A stretch of DNA of 64,000 nucleotides from Hyphomicrobium sulfonivorans. Its GTDB lineage: Bacteria > Pseudomonadota > Alphaproteobacteria > Rhizobiales > Hyphomicrobiaceae. Each line of letters opens with the position of its first letter. The stretch's first letter is position 1. Below are positions 1 to 7,528 of this stretch, piece after piece. The notes under the pieces were generated by a model that saw only the letters and a list, made by a program, of their open reading frames with translations, searched no databases and was not told the DNA's origin. Both the position numbers and the translations under genes were made by a program. The stretch spans positions 1-64,000 of the forward strand of contig NZ_PZPO01000007.1 of assembly GCF_013306565.1 (NCBI RefSeq). Direction: 5' to 3'.

Positions 1-251
1 CCGCGTGGGTGCGGCCGAACTTCTGGTACGAGTTTCTCGGCGATCCGAAGACGAAGTTCTCATCCGCCACCGGCTTCATTCCGTTCGCGGCCGACATGGG
101 CGGCACCACGTTCGAGATCAACACCGGTTTCAGCACCGACATCGGCGACGGCGCAGCGATCTATGCCAACGCATCGTACCTCGTCGGCATCGGCGAACAC
201 GCTGACGGCAACGCTTACGACGGCAAACTCGGCGTCAAGGTTGCGTGGTGA
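1..251 (+). CDS. Autotransporter beta-barrel, C-terminal fragment (cut by window edge)
   Basis: Only the last ~82 codons are inside the window; the reading frame is open to base 3 and ends in TGA at 249-251. The encoded segment has the alternating pattern of outer-membrane beta strands and finishes in KVAW, a terminal aromatic residue as expected for a barrel recognised by the BAM machinery. It is almost identical to the C-terminus of the complete autotransporter encoded on the opposite strand at 46619-49189: two substitutions (V for I, G for S) over ~82 residues, with roughly two dozen nucleotide differences that are almost all synonymous. It is therefore inferred to be the end of a paralogous autotransporter that starts upstream of the window. 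An isolated barrel fragment cannot be excluded. Confidence 0.85.
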   Translation, partial: AWVRPNFWYEFLGDPKTKFSSATGFIPFAADMGGTTFEINTGFSTDIGDGAAIYANASYLVGIGEHADGNAYDGKLGVKVAW

Positions 252-424
252 TTGGGAATAGATTGGAGCGCCGGTCGCACGACGTCTCGACCTCTAACAT
301 GGTGGTGATCTGCCGGATCAATCGGCCGGATGAAGGCCCGTTGACGGTTGCCATTATGGACGACATGGTCGTAGGTCTTTAGCAATCATGCCTCCGTTGG
401 GCAGGTTGGGGGAAGGGCCAGGCC

Positions 425-997
425 GTGGACCCATTAGCAATAAGAATGCTCATGGCAGAGCATCAAAGAGTCTTGACGCTGGTAGCTGTAGTGGCGGTGA
501 CGGTAGTTTTTATTGCCGTCGCTGCCCGGCTGCTAAGCGACCATTCGGCGTCTCCGGTGTTGGACACCGCTCAAGTGGACAGCAATCCGGCAGAGAGAGA
601 GCTACGTTCCTCACTTGATTGCGCGTTTCGACCGGCCAACCACAACAGCATCTATTTTTATTTTGATGTGGTGGTAAACGAAGGAGTCGAACCGCGCTTC
701 TTTGAGCGAGCAGTCGTGTTCGGCGATGGGACCCGTAGAGCCTATGAGGGTGATGATCGCCCTGTTTGGGACTACGCGGTGGACGCGGACGGCAGGGCAA
801 CAATTACATCGCAAAACGATGCTACTCGCATACTTCTCTATGGTCTCAGGATGGGGCTTGCCGGTGTCTGGCCGGTCGAAGCGGGCATCAGAAGTCCCGT
901 GTTCTTCAATCTGGGCGGAGAATGTCGGCAGGCCAATCTTGTTAGCGCTCGGCCGACGATGGCGTCTGACGAGACAATGAAACCCACCCCGCAGTGA
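425..997 (+). CDS. Hypothetical single-pass membrane protein
   Basis: 190 codons from a GTG start preceded by a GGGGAAGGG-like ribosome site; ATG codons at 446 and 452 are alternatives. Residues ~17-38 form one hydrophobic helix (TLVAVVAVTVVFIAVAARLL), followed by a soluble domain predicted to be periplasmic with two cysteines (in SLDCAF and GGECRQ) that could form a disulfide. I do not recognise the family. It stands alone between the autotransporter end and a minus-strand region, with its own orientation. An overlapping minus-strand frame (611-1159) is open too, but lacks protein-like features, so the plus frame is preferred. Confidence 0.5.
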   Translation: MDPLAIRMLMAEHQRVLTLVAVVAVTVVFIAVAARLLSDHSASPVLDTAQVDSNPAERELRSSLDCAFRPANHNSIYFYFDVVVNEGVEPRFFERAVVFGDGTRRAYEGDDRPVWDYAVDADGRATITSQNDATRILLYGLRMGLAGVWPVEAGIRSPVFFNLGGECRQANLVSARPTMASDETMKPTPQ

Positions 998-1400
998 AAC
1001 GATATAAGCTTGGGCGATGGGGGGCATCTGCAGCAAGCAAACCCGCAAGCTTCCGCTATGCCGTCTGATCGTACGCTGACGTAATTTGCTCGCGTTCTGC
1101 GGACCCGCCGACTTTCCAGCAAAGCCGATTGTATGGCAGCTCGAGATCCATCGTCTCACTCATGCTGGCGGCTTGCCGCAGGAAAAGTCGGACCACCTCA
1201 TCCGATAGATTTGTACGCTGGTGCATGGCGAAGCTCTCTTGGTCGAGCCTCGTGTGTGTTCGGTCTCAATCAAAAAGCGGCGATCTGATAGCTCGGCGCC
1301 CCATTCATCTACTAGTCGCTTCGCTGGTGACCTGAGTCGCGCGTCAAAGATCAAGACGCTAGGTGAAGCTCAGTCCCAGTCGGCGCGGTGTTGAGTGAGA
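998..1400. other. Low-coding stretch with possible gene debris
   Basis: No long convincing gene. On the minus strand the sequence contains a short ORF (1056-1226, listed separately) and, just upstream in another frame (1160-1354), protein-like text such as LVDEWGAELSDRRFLIE. Such alternation between frames is what a decayed gene would look like. It lies between a hypothetical gene and a mobile-element-type membrane protein beside tRNA-Gln. Confidence 0.3.
1056..1226 (-). CDS. Possible small protein, 56 aa
   Basis: A short minus-strand frame starting with ATG at 1226 and ending in TAG at 1056-1058. A GAGAG stretch lies about nine bases upstream of the start. The product begins MHQRTNLSDEVVRLFLRQAA and is amphipathic and charged, not a low-complexity shadow. 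I do not recognise it. It may equally be the 3' end of a frameshifted longer gene, since the neighbouring frame upstream also looks coding. Confidence 0.25.
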   Translation of the reverse strand: MHQRTNLSDEVVRLFLRQAASMSETMDLELPYNRLCWKVGGSAEREQITSAYDQTA

Positions 1401-2354
1401 TCACTCCGGCAGCGGCGAGTGCATGTAGTGATGCGCTTCCCCGTCAGCCTTTGAAACACCCTTGGAACTGTGCCGAGACGCGACTAGCGTCGCTCGTGCG
1501 GGTGCCGTCCCACCGGCTAGGATGACGGCGAGGGCGCTGCCGATCTCAAGCGCCAGTACTGGCGCGAGTGCCAGCCATCGGGACAACTCGGCGGCGTCAG
1601 CCTCAATGCCGACAGCGGCGAGATACGTCGCCAATGCAGCGGCGGCGGGATCGGCGTTGGCGGCCGGTGGTGCCGTTGCAATGTCTGTCTCAGCAGCAGC
1701 AAGGGCGGATTGAAGCTCAGTGCGGCGCGTGGTCGTCGCGGCCTCTGCGGTCAGCGCGGCAATCTCTGCACAAACCCGCCGAGACACCGGGCCGAATGCC
1801 TTGGTGGTGGTGTCATCGCAGGGCGCAAGCTTCGGCGTCGTCCTGAGACGGACAATCTCGGCGTCGATGGTCGCGACGGGCCGTGTTGCCGGCAGCGCCT
1901 CAAGCTCACGTTGAGCGGTGGCATAGCGGGCCTTTGCGGCGGTGGCGGCATCGGCAGCCTGAGACCGTTGTGCGAATGCGTCGGCGCGTGTCGCCGCCAT
2001 CAGAGAAAGCTCGGCGGTAAGGCTGTAGGCGACGGCGACCGTACCAAGGGCAGCAAGGGCAACGGCGTGGACCGGCGACCAAGAGCGCAGCGCGGCGAAG
2101 ATACCTTCAATCGCGAACGGCTTCGCAGCAAGCGCCATGCAGACGGACAGAACGCCAATGACCGGGCCGTGATGGTTGCCGGTGGTCCATGCGTAGAACG
2201 CGCCGAAGCCTGCCGAAGCGGCGACAAGGGCAACGGCGGATGCCGTGGTGATGATGCGGGTGTAGTTCAGGCCGCCGCGTGGGGTACTCCGTGGTGTACC
2301 TTGCGTCGGAGCGACTTCTCTAAGATATTGATTTTCTAACGCTAATTCATGCAC
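1401..2354 (-). CDS. Four-TM coiled-coil membrane protein of mobile-element type
   Basis: 317 codons from a GTG start only ten bases past the 3' end of tRNA-Gln on the same strand; no ATG is available, so the true start is unsure. Hydrophobic segments lie near residues 34-56, 62-85, 92-120 and 255-285. Between the third and fourth there is a long Ala/Glu/Arg-rich helical stretch (~120-250) containing two cysteines (APCDD, RRVCAE). This layout resembles hypothetical membrane proteins carried by integrative elements and prophage-like islands in Bradyrhizobium relatives; that is from memory of the family, not a search. The position immediately after a tRNA gene fits an integration site. No integrase is seen nearby. 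Confidence 0.55.
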   Translation of the reverse strand: MHELALENQYLREVAPTQGTPRSTPRGGLNYTRIITTASAVALVAASAGFGAFYAWTTGNHHGPVIGVLSVCMALAAKPFAIEGIFAALRSWSPVHAVALAALGTVAVAYSLTAELSLMAATRADAFAQRSQAADAATAAKARYATAQRELEALPATRPVATIDAEIVRLRTTPKLAPCDDTTTKAFGPVSRRVCAEIAALTAEAATTTRRTELQSALAAAETDIATAPPAANADPAAAALATYLAAVGIEADAAELSRWLALAPVLALEIGSALAVILAGGTAPARATLVASRHSSKGVSKADGEAHHYMHSPLPE

Positions 2355-2363
2355 TGCAAATGT

Positions 2364-2438
2364 TGGCTGGGGCGCCAGGATTCGAACCTGGGAATGGCGG
2401 AATCAAAATCCACTGCCTTACCACTTGGCTACGCCCCA
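2364..2438 (-). tRNA. tRNA-Gln (UUG)
   Basis: The minus strand folds as a cloverleaf: acceptor TGGGGCG pairs with CGCCCCA, followed by discriminator G and an encoded CCA. The anticodon loop reads TTTTGAT, giving anticodon TTG. The T arm is CCAGGTTCGAATCCTGG. The length of 75 nt is normal for tRNA-Gln. The 3' end borders the mobile-element-type gene at 1401-2354. Confidence 0.95.
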
Positions 2439-2707
2439 TCATCGGCCCGGCCATTTCTGCCCGCGGAAACAGGCAAATCAGCCCAACCGACAGCCCCATA
2501 TAGTCGGTGGAGAAAGGGCCGGCAATCCGTATCCGCCGGCTTCGACGCCGCATCCCCATCACCTTCATGCCGGGGGTGAAAAGAAATGACATCAGGAGGC
2601 GCCGGGTGGCTTGCAGCCCTGCAAATCGGGAGCTATAAAGCCGGCCTCGCCGCTGCTTCCACCAAGGAGCGCGGCGATTGTCCTTAAAGGGACTTTGATA
2701 GGTCGGG

Positions 2708-2784
2708 CGGAGCGTAGCGCAGCCTGGTAGCGCACTTGCTTCGGGAGCAAGGGGTCGGGAGTTCGAATCTCCCCGCTCCGACCA
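2708..2784 (+). tRNA. tRNA-Pro (CGG)
   Basis: Acceptor CGGAGCG pairs with CGCTCCG, followed by discriminator A and encoded CCA. The anticodon stem CTTGC/GCAAG encloses loop TTCGGGA, giving anticodon CGG. The T arm is GGGAGTTCGAATCTCCC. The length is 77 nt. Confidence 0.95.
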
Positions 2785-3128
2785 ATCAAAACAACGGGTT
2801 AGCTGCTCGTAGCGCGAAACGCACCAATGTTTCAGCCAATGAAACACCCCTTCCAAGTACCGCGATGAGCCCACCTAAAGCGAGCTGGTGAAGACCACAC
2901 GACGCCATCACTGCCGCCTCTGTCGCTCCCAGCATCCCCCAATTCGGTCATCCCACCATGACGACACGCCGCCATGGTCAACCTGTCCGGCAGGTTTGCG
3001 GATCGCGCAGCCCGCCGCACGTGAGTTTGTGTCTCTCGAAGGCAGTGCCGGGGGTGATTCAGTGCGGCGGAGGGAGCGCGACTAATCCGACTGGGTGCCA
3101 CGCAATCTGCGGACAAGGTTCTGCGGTG
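2785..3128. other. Gene-free stretch
   Basis: Between tRNA-Pro and the end of the lipoprotein gene I see no convincing coding frame, tRNA-like fold or clear terminator. Short frames here have an arginine/serine-rich composition typical of GC-rich noise. Confidence 0.5.
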
Positions 3129-3593
3129 CTATTCGGCATTGTGCGGCTGAATTCCAGCCGTCTCGATGCCGTAGTATCCGGCTTCGCAGCCCTTCTGCTC
3201 CAGGCTTGCGTTTACCGCCGCCGCTTCAGCCTTGGCTTCATTGTATTGGGCCAGCGCCGGCACGCCCTGATCCGTTGAGCCTGTCAGGCGTGCCCACGCG
3301 CTCACCACGGTTTTGGGCAGCTCCTGCATTTGCTGCATGGCTTTGGCTGGAAGTTCGTTGAGCTGGGTCTGCAGGCTTGCCTTGCGTTCCGTCAGTTCGC
3401 GGCAACCAAGCCCTTGATCCTGGGCGCTCAAAACGTATGAGCCATTTGTCTGATAGCCAGCCCGGGGTGCACCGCTGAGGTCATGCACGGCAGCACATCC
3501 GGCGCCGCTGATGGTCAGCGCACCGACCATGCACAGCTTGCCCACAGTCCGGATGAAGAGCCACGGCATTGGCATCAAATTCGAATCCCCCAC
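3129..3593 (-). CDS. Small predicted lipoprotein
   Basis: 154 codons. The N-terminus has a hydrophobic stretch ending in a lipobox (LTISGAGC, Cys ~33), indicating processing by signal peptidase II and attachment to a membrane. The mature part is ~120 residues, helical and glutamine-rich, with two further cysteines (GLGCRE, QKGCEA) that may form a disulfide. ATG codons at residues 7 and 9 are alternative starts that would give a more normal signal-peptide length. The family is not recognised. It is downstream of and co-oriented with the APS kinase gene, 128 bases away, so a shared transcript is possible but not shown. Confidence 0.65.
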   Translation of the reverse strand: MGDSNLMPMPWLFIRTVGKLCMVGALTISGAGCAAVHDLSGAPRAGYQTNGSYVLSAQDQGLGCRELTERKASLQTQLNELPAKAMQQMQELPKTVVSAWARLTGSTDQGVPALAQYNEAKAEAAAVNASLEQKGCEAGYYGIETAGIQPHNAE

Positions 3594-3721
3594 ACAGCGG
3601 GAAATTTATGCACGCTGCGCCGCAAAAACCATTGGTCGGCCGGAATAATCCTATGAACGTTGCCAGCCAGCAACGCCGGGTTATCTGACAGATGTTGTAG
3701 GAGTTCACGCTGCGATTGTGG

Positions 3722-5146
3722 TCAATCGCGCGCTGCAATCATTCCGCGGGCGGCAAGCAGGGCAATGACCCTCTGGGCGAGTTCATCTGCCGGTGCCATG
3801 GCCGTCTCGAGAATGAGATCCGGATTTTCAGGCGCTTCATAGGGTGAATCGATGCCAGTGAAGTTTGGCAGCTTACCGGCACGGCACTTGGCATAGAGCC
3901 CCTTGGGATCGCGCTGCTCGCACACTTCCAACGGGGCGGTAACGTGGATCTCAATGAACTCGCCATCGTCAAGCAGACCGCGCACCGCTGCACGTTCAGC
4001 GCGAAACGGTGAGATGAACGAGCACAGCACAATCAGGCCGGCGTCGACAAACAGGCGCGCCACTTCTCCGACGCGGCGGATGTTTTCAACCCGGTCGGCG
4101 GCGGTGAAGCCGAGATCTTTGTTGAGGCCGTGGCGGACATTATCGCCGTCGAGCAGATAGGTGTGGCTGCCGTTCGCCGCCAGGGCGCTTTCCACCAGAT
4201 TGGCAATGGTTGATTTGCCCGCGCCGGAAAGCCCGGTGAACCAGACGATGCAGGGCCGCTGCGCCTTCATGGATGAACGTAGCGGTTTGGCGACGCTCAG
4301 TTCCTGCCAATGAACGTTCTGTCCACGCCGAAGCGCGAAATCGACCGTGCCGGCAGCTATGGGTTCATCTGTTTGTTCGCCCCAGATTTCAAACCGCGCC
4401 GCCCCGAGCGAATCCGGCGCTAGGTGAATTGCCGGATGGGTTGCAACCGTACAAACGCCGATCTCGCCATGGCTGAGGGTGCGCGCCGGCAACCGCTGCA
4501 GTGTTTCGGTGTCGAGCCGATGCTTGATCGCCGTTATCGTCGCCGGTTGCTCGAGCGATCCAATCCGCAAGCGGTATTCGCGACCGGGCAGCAGTTCCTC
4601 GCGCGAAGTCAGGCAGGCCACATGGGCCGCGAAGTGCTCGCTCGGCGGCGAGGGATCGAGTTGCGACGTATGCAGGGGAGAAGGCCGGGGAAGCGTGACG
4701 AGGTAGTTCGCCAGCGCCTGATCGCGACGCAGGATATGCGCGCCGGAAATCGCAGCAGTTTTGTCGGAAGCGTTATCTATCGGAATGATGGCTGCTGAAA
4801 CGAAATTCAGCCGCCGCATCATCGTATCGAACCCGCGCGTCAGGGTATCGAAAGCGTTTGGCTGCAGATCATCTGCAGAACTGCGCACAACCGCGAGCAC
4901 CAGATGCGATACACCGGCGGCGTGCGCGAGCATGGCGATTTTGCGCACTTGCGCTGTCAGGCCGACGCGGGTGGTGGTGATAATGATCAGGGCATCGGAG
5001 GCGAACGGGGCCACCAGATGCGCGCCCGCGCTTTCGATCTGGATAGTCAGCCGCAACGTCGCTTCGCCATCGACATCGGCGGCATCAATAACGCCGACCG
5101 CCAACGACCGACGTTCGATTGTCAGCGCAGATCTATCGCTGTGCAT
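3722..5146 (-). CDS. cysC: APS kinase fused to a degenerate CysN-like domain
   Basis: 474 codons. Residues ~295-470 are a complete adenylylsulfate kinase: P-loop GLSGAGKS (305-312), the substrate motif [10 protein letters not shown] (333-342) and the DPKGLY segment. It phosphorylates APS to PAPS, the donor for sulfation. Residues 1-~290 match sulfate adenylyltransferase subunit CysN in layout: a reduced GTPase-like part ([16 protein letters not shown] corresponds to the stretch after switch II) followed by beta-barrel domains. The GTP-binding P-loop, the DxPGH motif and the NKxD motif are missing; NKMD is replaced by VRSS (~87-90). The first domain therefore probably binds no GTP. Normal CysN-CysC (NodQ) fusions exceed 600 residues. 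No cysD is present in the window. No upstream in-frame remainder of CysN exists before the ATG. Confidence 0.85.
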   Translation of the reverse strand: MHSDRSALTIERRSLAVGVIDAADVDGEATLRLTIQIESAGAHLVAPFASDALIIITTTRVGLTAQVRKIAMLAHAAGVSHLVLAVVRSSADDLQPNAFDTLTRGFDTMMRRLNFVSAAIIPIDNASDKTAAISGAHILRRDQALANYLVTLPRPSPLHTSQLDPSPPSEHFAAHVACLTSREELLPGREYRLRIGSLEQPATITAIKHRLDTETLQRLPARTLSHGEIGVCTVATHPAIHLAPDSLGAARFEIWGEQTDEPIAAGTVDFALRRGQNVHWQELSVAKPLRSSMKAQRPCIVWFTGLSGAGKSTIANLVESALAANGSHTYLLDGDNVRHGLNKDLGFTAADRVENIRRVGEVARLFVDAGLIVLCSFISPFRAERAAVRGLLDDGEFIEIHVTAPLEVCEQRDPKGLYAKCRAGKLPNFTGIDSPYEAPENPDLILETAMAPADELAQRVIALLAARGMIAARD

Positions 5147-5324
5147 CCGGTCACGATCCGTTGCGAGTGACGCTAATGGCGTCCAACTGTATCAGGAATC
5201 GTAAAAAGTATTCATGCCAGATGGGATAGTGCTTCAATTTGCAGCCGAATGCACGCAGCTCTCCGTCTGCGGCATTGGTTTTCCATAGCTGCCGAACTTT
5301 TCTGCATCAGCGCTCAGGCTGAGG

Positions 5325-5957
5325 TTATTTCGCGGCCTGCTGAGGGAACACGTAGATATCGAGGATGGCCTGCGCCAGTGCGTGATGTGCTAATTCGACA
5401 AAGCCATACTGTGTCGAATTCACATAGAAATTTACGTCACCACGGTTGCGCAGCAGGTTGTCGGGCTGGAAGCCGCTAAGCGTGGCGATGGTCATGCCCT
5501 TGGCACGCGCCGTTTGCACTGATTTCAGAATATTGACCGACTGGCCCGAGCTGGAGATCGCGATCAGCATATCGCCGGGCTGGCCCTGGATCTTGAGCTG
5601 CTCCGAATAGACGTTGGCGTAGCCGAAGTCGTTGCTCATCGCGGTGATGGCGGCGGGATCGTTGAGCGACAGGGCGCGAATGCCGCCGTTCTTCACAAAC
5701 TCGATCGCCAGATGACTGGCCACCGCAGCGCTGCCGCCGTTGCCGATCAGGATCAGCTTGTTGCCGGCGTCCTGCGTTTTGCGCGCGGTCTCGGCAACCC
5801 ATTCGAAACCGCGTTGCAGCTCGATCGGCTTGCCCTCGGCGTCACTGACGCGCATCGATGACAGGACTTGGCTGAGTTCTTCGAAATAGGCGGAAACTGG
5901 ATTGGATGGGGTTGCCTCGGCGACGCCTTTCAACACTCTCATTGCCTCCAGTTTCAT
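5325..5957 (-). CDS. SIS-domain phosphosugar isomerase, GmhA-like
   Basis: 210 codons. It has the sugar isomerase fold with the phosphate-binding signature GNGGSAAVASHLA (72-84) and the serine loop SSSGQS (135-140), plus MSNDFGYANVYSEQ, which matches sedoheptulose-7-phosphate isomerase GmhA. GmhA makes D-glycero-D-manno-heptose 7-phosphate for LPS heptose. The length is slightly above GmhA (~192). No heptose partner genes (hldE, gmhB) are visible here. Neighbours are APS kinase and a hypothetical, so a role in another surface sugar is possible. The ATG start follows a CCTCC-complement (GGAGG) site, seen as TGCCTCC on the plus strand near 5943. Confidence 0.75.
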   Translation of the reverse strand: MKLEAMRVLKGVAEATPSNPVSAYFEELSQVLSSMRVSDAEGKPIELQRGFEWVAETARKTQDAGNKLILIGNGGSAAVASHLAIEFVKNGGIRALSLNDPAAITAMSNDFGYANVYSEQLKIQGQPGDMLIAISSSGQSVNILKSVQTARAKGMTIATLSGFQPDNLLRNRGDVNFYVNSTQYGFVELAHHALAQAILDIYVFPQQAAK

Positions 5958-6291
5958 TCGATCGGCGGTCAGATCTAAGCCGCCTATAGATCATATTGGC
6001 TGCACTGGCCGCTGGCGAGCAGCGGTTGCTGTGCCAGGCAGGGGTGGCAGGATTCGAGCGCCCATGTATCTCGCGCCGGACAATCCTAGCAAATTGCGGC
6101 CAACATGTGCGTCGTGCCTTAGTGCAAGTGTTAGGTGGCAGTAAATCCACGTAAATGTGCGCCAAAGACACACCTGCATGGCGGTGCTTCTAGCAGAAAT
6201 CTGGCGGTGACGCGACAGGCGGCATTGCGCCGCAACAGCCGTTTGGCATCCGCTGCAAAAGTTGGGCCGCGAAGTTGGCTATCCGGTAGCG
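5958..6291. other. Gene-free stretch with a tRNA-like 3' fragment
   Basis: No credible gene is visible between the GmhA-like gene and the hypothetical at 6292. At 6034-6060 the minus strand reads TCGAATCCTGCCACCCCTGCC, which matches the end of a tRNA (T loop, T-stem 3' half and an acceptor strand CACCCCT followed by G and CC). The 5' half of the T stem is not complementary and no cloverleaf forms, so it is not a functional tRNA. Confidence 0.4.
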
Positions 6292-6756
6292 TCATCGATC
6301 GTAGGGCAGGAACCGGCGTTCGCGAATTTCGGTGCCGTCGTCCTCGATTGGCGGCGCCGCATGCAGCGTATCGCGACCGTCGAACCACACTTCACCGTTG
6401 GCCAATGCGACCAGCGTTTCTGTGGAGCGCTGCAGTCCGGTCAGGCGGCTGATGCGCTGGCGTTGCACCACCTGTCCTTCGGCCACCGCTTCCGCAAGCG
6501 GCAGGAACCAGTCGAAGGAATCGATCGGCCTGCCTTCATAGGTCTCGCCCGCAATCGAAATGTCATAGTGCTGGTCCGAGTGCAGGATCAGCTCCAGCGG
6601 GCACGCGCTTGGCGTGATCGGGGTGATGGCTAACCGCCAGTAGTCGCCCGAAGATGTTTCTTCCACGCGTGCGGTGCTTGCCACGGTGGGCGCCCAGTAG
6701 CGCAGCGCCGTGATCGTTGCCTGAAGCCGTGTGCGAAAGACGTCGTCGGGGAGCAT
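6292..6756 (-). CDS. Conserved-looking hypothetical protein
   Basis: 154 codons with balanced composition, no signal peptide and no membrane segment. The protein looks like a mixed alpha/beta cytosolic protein with a tryptophan-rich part (YWRLAI, SFDWFLPLAEA). I do not recognise the family. It sits alone between the isomerase and the glutathione transferase, all on the minus strand. Confidence 0.6.
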   Translation of the reverse strand: MLPDDVFRTRLQATITALRYWAPTVASTARVEETSSGDYWRLAITPITPSACPLELILHSDQHYDISIAGETYEGRPIDSFDWFLPLAEAVAEGQVVQRQRISRLTGLQRSTETLVALANGEVWFDGRDTLHAAPPIEDDGTEIRERRFLPYDR

Positions 6757-6829
6757 CTTCTGATCGCTGGCTGATGGACGATGCGACTACGATGCTGCTT
6801 CGTGGCGATTATTCAAAGCGGAAAGTCTG

Positions 6830-7471
6830 TCAGCCGGTTATCTGCCGTGCATAGTCGGCTTCGATTGCGATTTGCCGTTGCAGCGCGGGGCGTTCTTCAA
6901 GCCGTTTGGCATAAGCGACAAACTCGGGCAGCTCGGGAATGGTCTTGAAGCTCATGCCGAAGCGCAGGGTGGCCCCGATAACAACATCCGCCGTCGTGAA
7001 GCGCTCACCTAGCAGGTATGGCGATGCCTTGCCGACCGCGCCGCGCAGCGTTGCCATCACGCGGTCGTAGCTGCCCCAGCCGGTCATGCCACGCGGTGTC
7101 AGTTCGATGTTTGCGGCGTTCTCGATCATGGCCGGTTCGATGCAGCTCGGCGCGTAGAACAGCCATTTGAGGTATGGGCCGCGGAGCGGATCGCCAATTG
7201 CGGGAGCCAGCCCGGCGTGCGGGAATGCGTCGGCCAGATAGCAGCAGATTGCTGCGGATTCGGTAACAACGGCGCCGTTGTGGGAAATGGTCGGCACCTT
7301 GCCCATGGGATTGATCGCCAGATATTCCGGCGAACGTTGCGCGCCCGCTTTCAGATTTATCAGCTCGATATCGTACGGCGCGCCAACCTCTTCCAGCATC
7401 CACAACACGGTGCTCGATCGGCTGCCGGGCGAATAGTAGAACTTCACGCTCTGGGTCCGAGCATCTGTCAT
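6830..7471 (-). CDS. Glutathione S-transferase family protein
   Basis: 213 codons, the normal length for cytosolic GSTs. The N-terminal thioredoxin-like domain (~9-88) has the start YYSPGSRSS with the expected catalytic serine region, the cis-proline motif GKVPTI, and the glutathione-binding TESAAICCYLAD. The C-terminal helical domain follows (~95-205), including the N-capping-box-like FTTADVVIG. It conjugates or reduces electrophiles with glutathione; the substrate cannot be told. It lies 57 bases downstream of the yej operon on the same strand. Confidence 0.85.
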   Translation of the reverse strand: MTDARTQSVKFYYSPGSRSSTVLWMLEEVGAPYDIELINLKAGAQRSPEYLAINPMGKVPTISHNGAVVTESAAICCYLADAFPHAGLAPAIGDPLRGPYLKWLFYAPSCIEPAMIENAANIELTPRGMTGWGSYDRVMATLRGAVGKASPYLLGERFTTADVVIGATLRFGMSFKTIPELPEFVAYAKRLEERPALQRQIAIEADYARQITG

Positions 7472-7528
7472 CGCCGCAATCCTTACATGTAATGGCCTAG
7501 CGCTGCGCCGGATGCCGATGCACCAGCA

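Noticed and set aside
611-1159. Minus-strand ORF overlapping the hypothetical gene at 425-997
   Set aside because: Composition is irregular and it lacks a TM helix or domain; the plus-strand frame has a clear helix and ribosome site.
2364-2438. A second copy of the tRNA-Gln 3' end marking an att boundary
   Set aside because: I searched by eye through the left 2.4 kb for the last 15-20 bases of the tRNA and found no repeat.
6034-6060. A functional tRNA gene
   Set aside because: Only the 3' end matches; the 5' T-stem half and the rest of the cloverleaf are missing.
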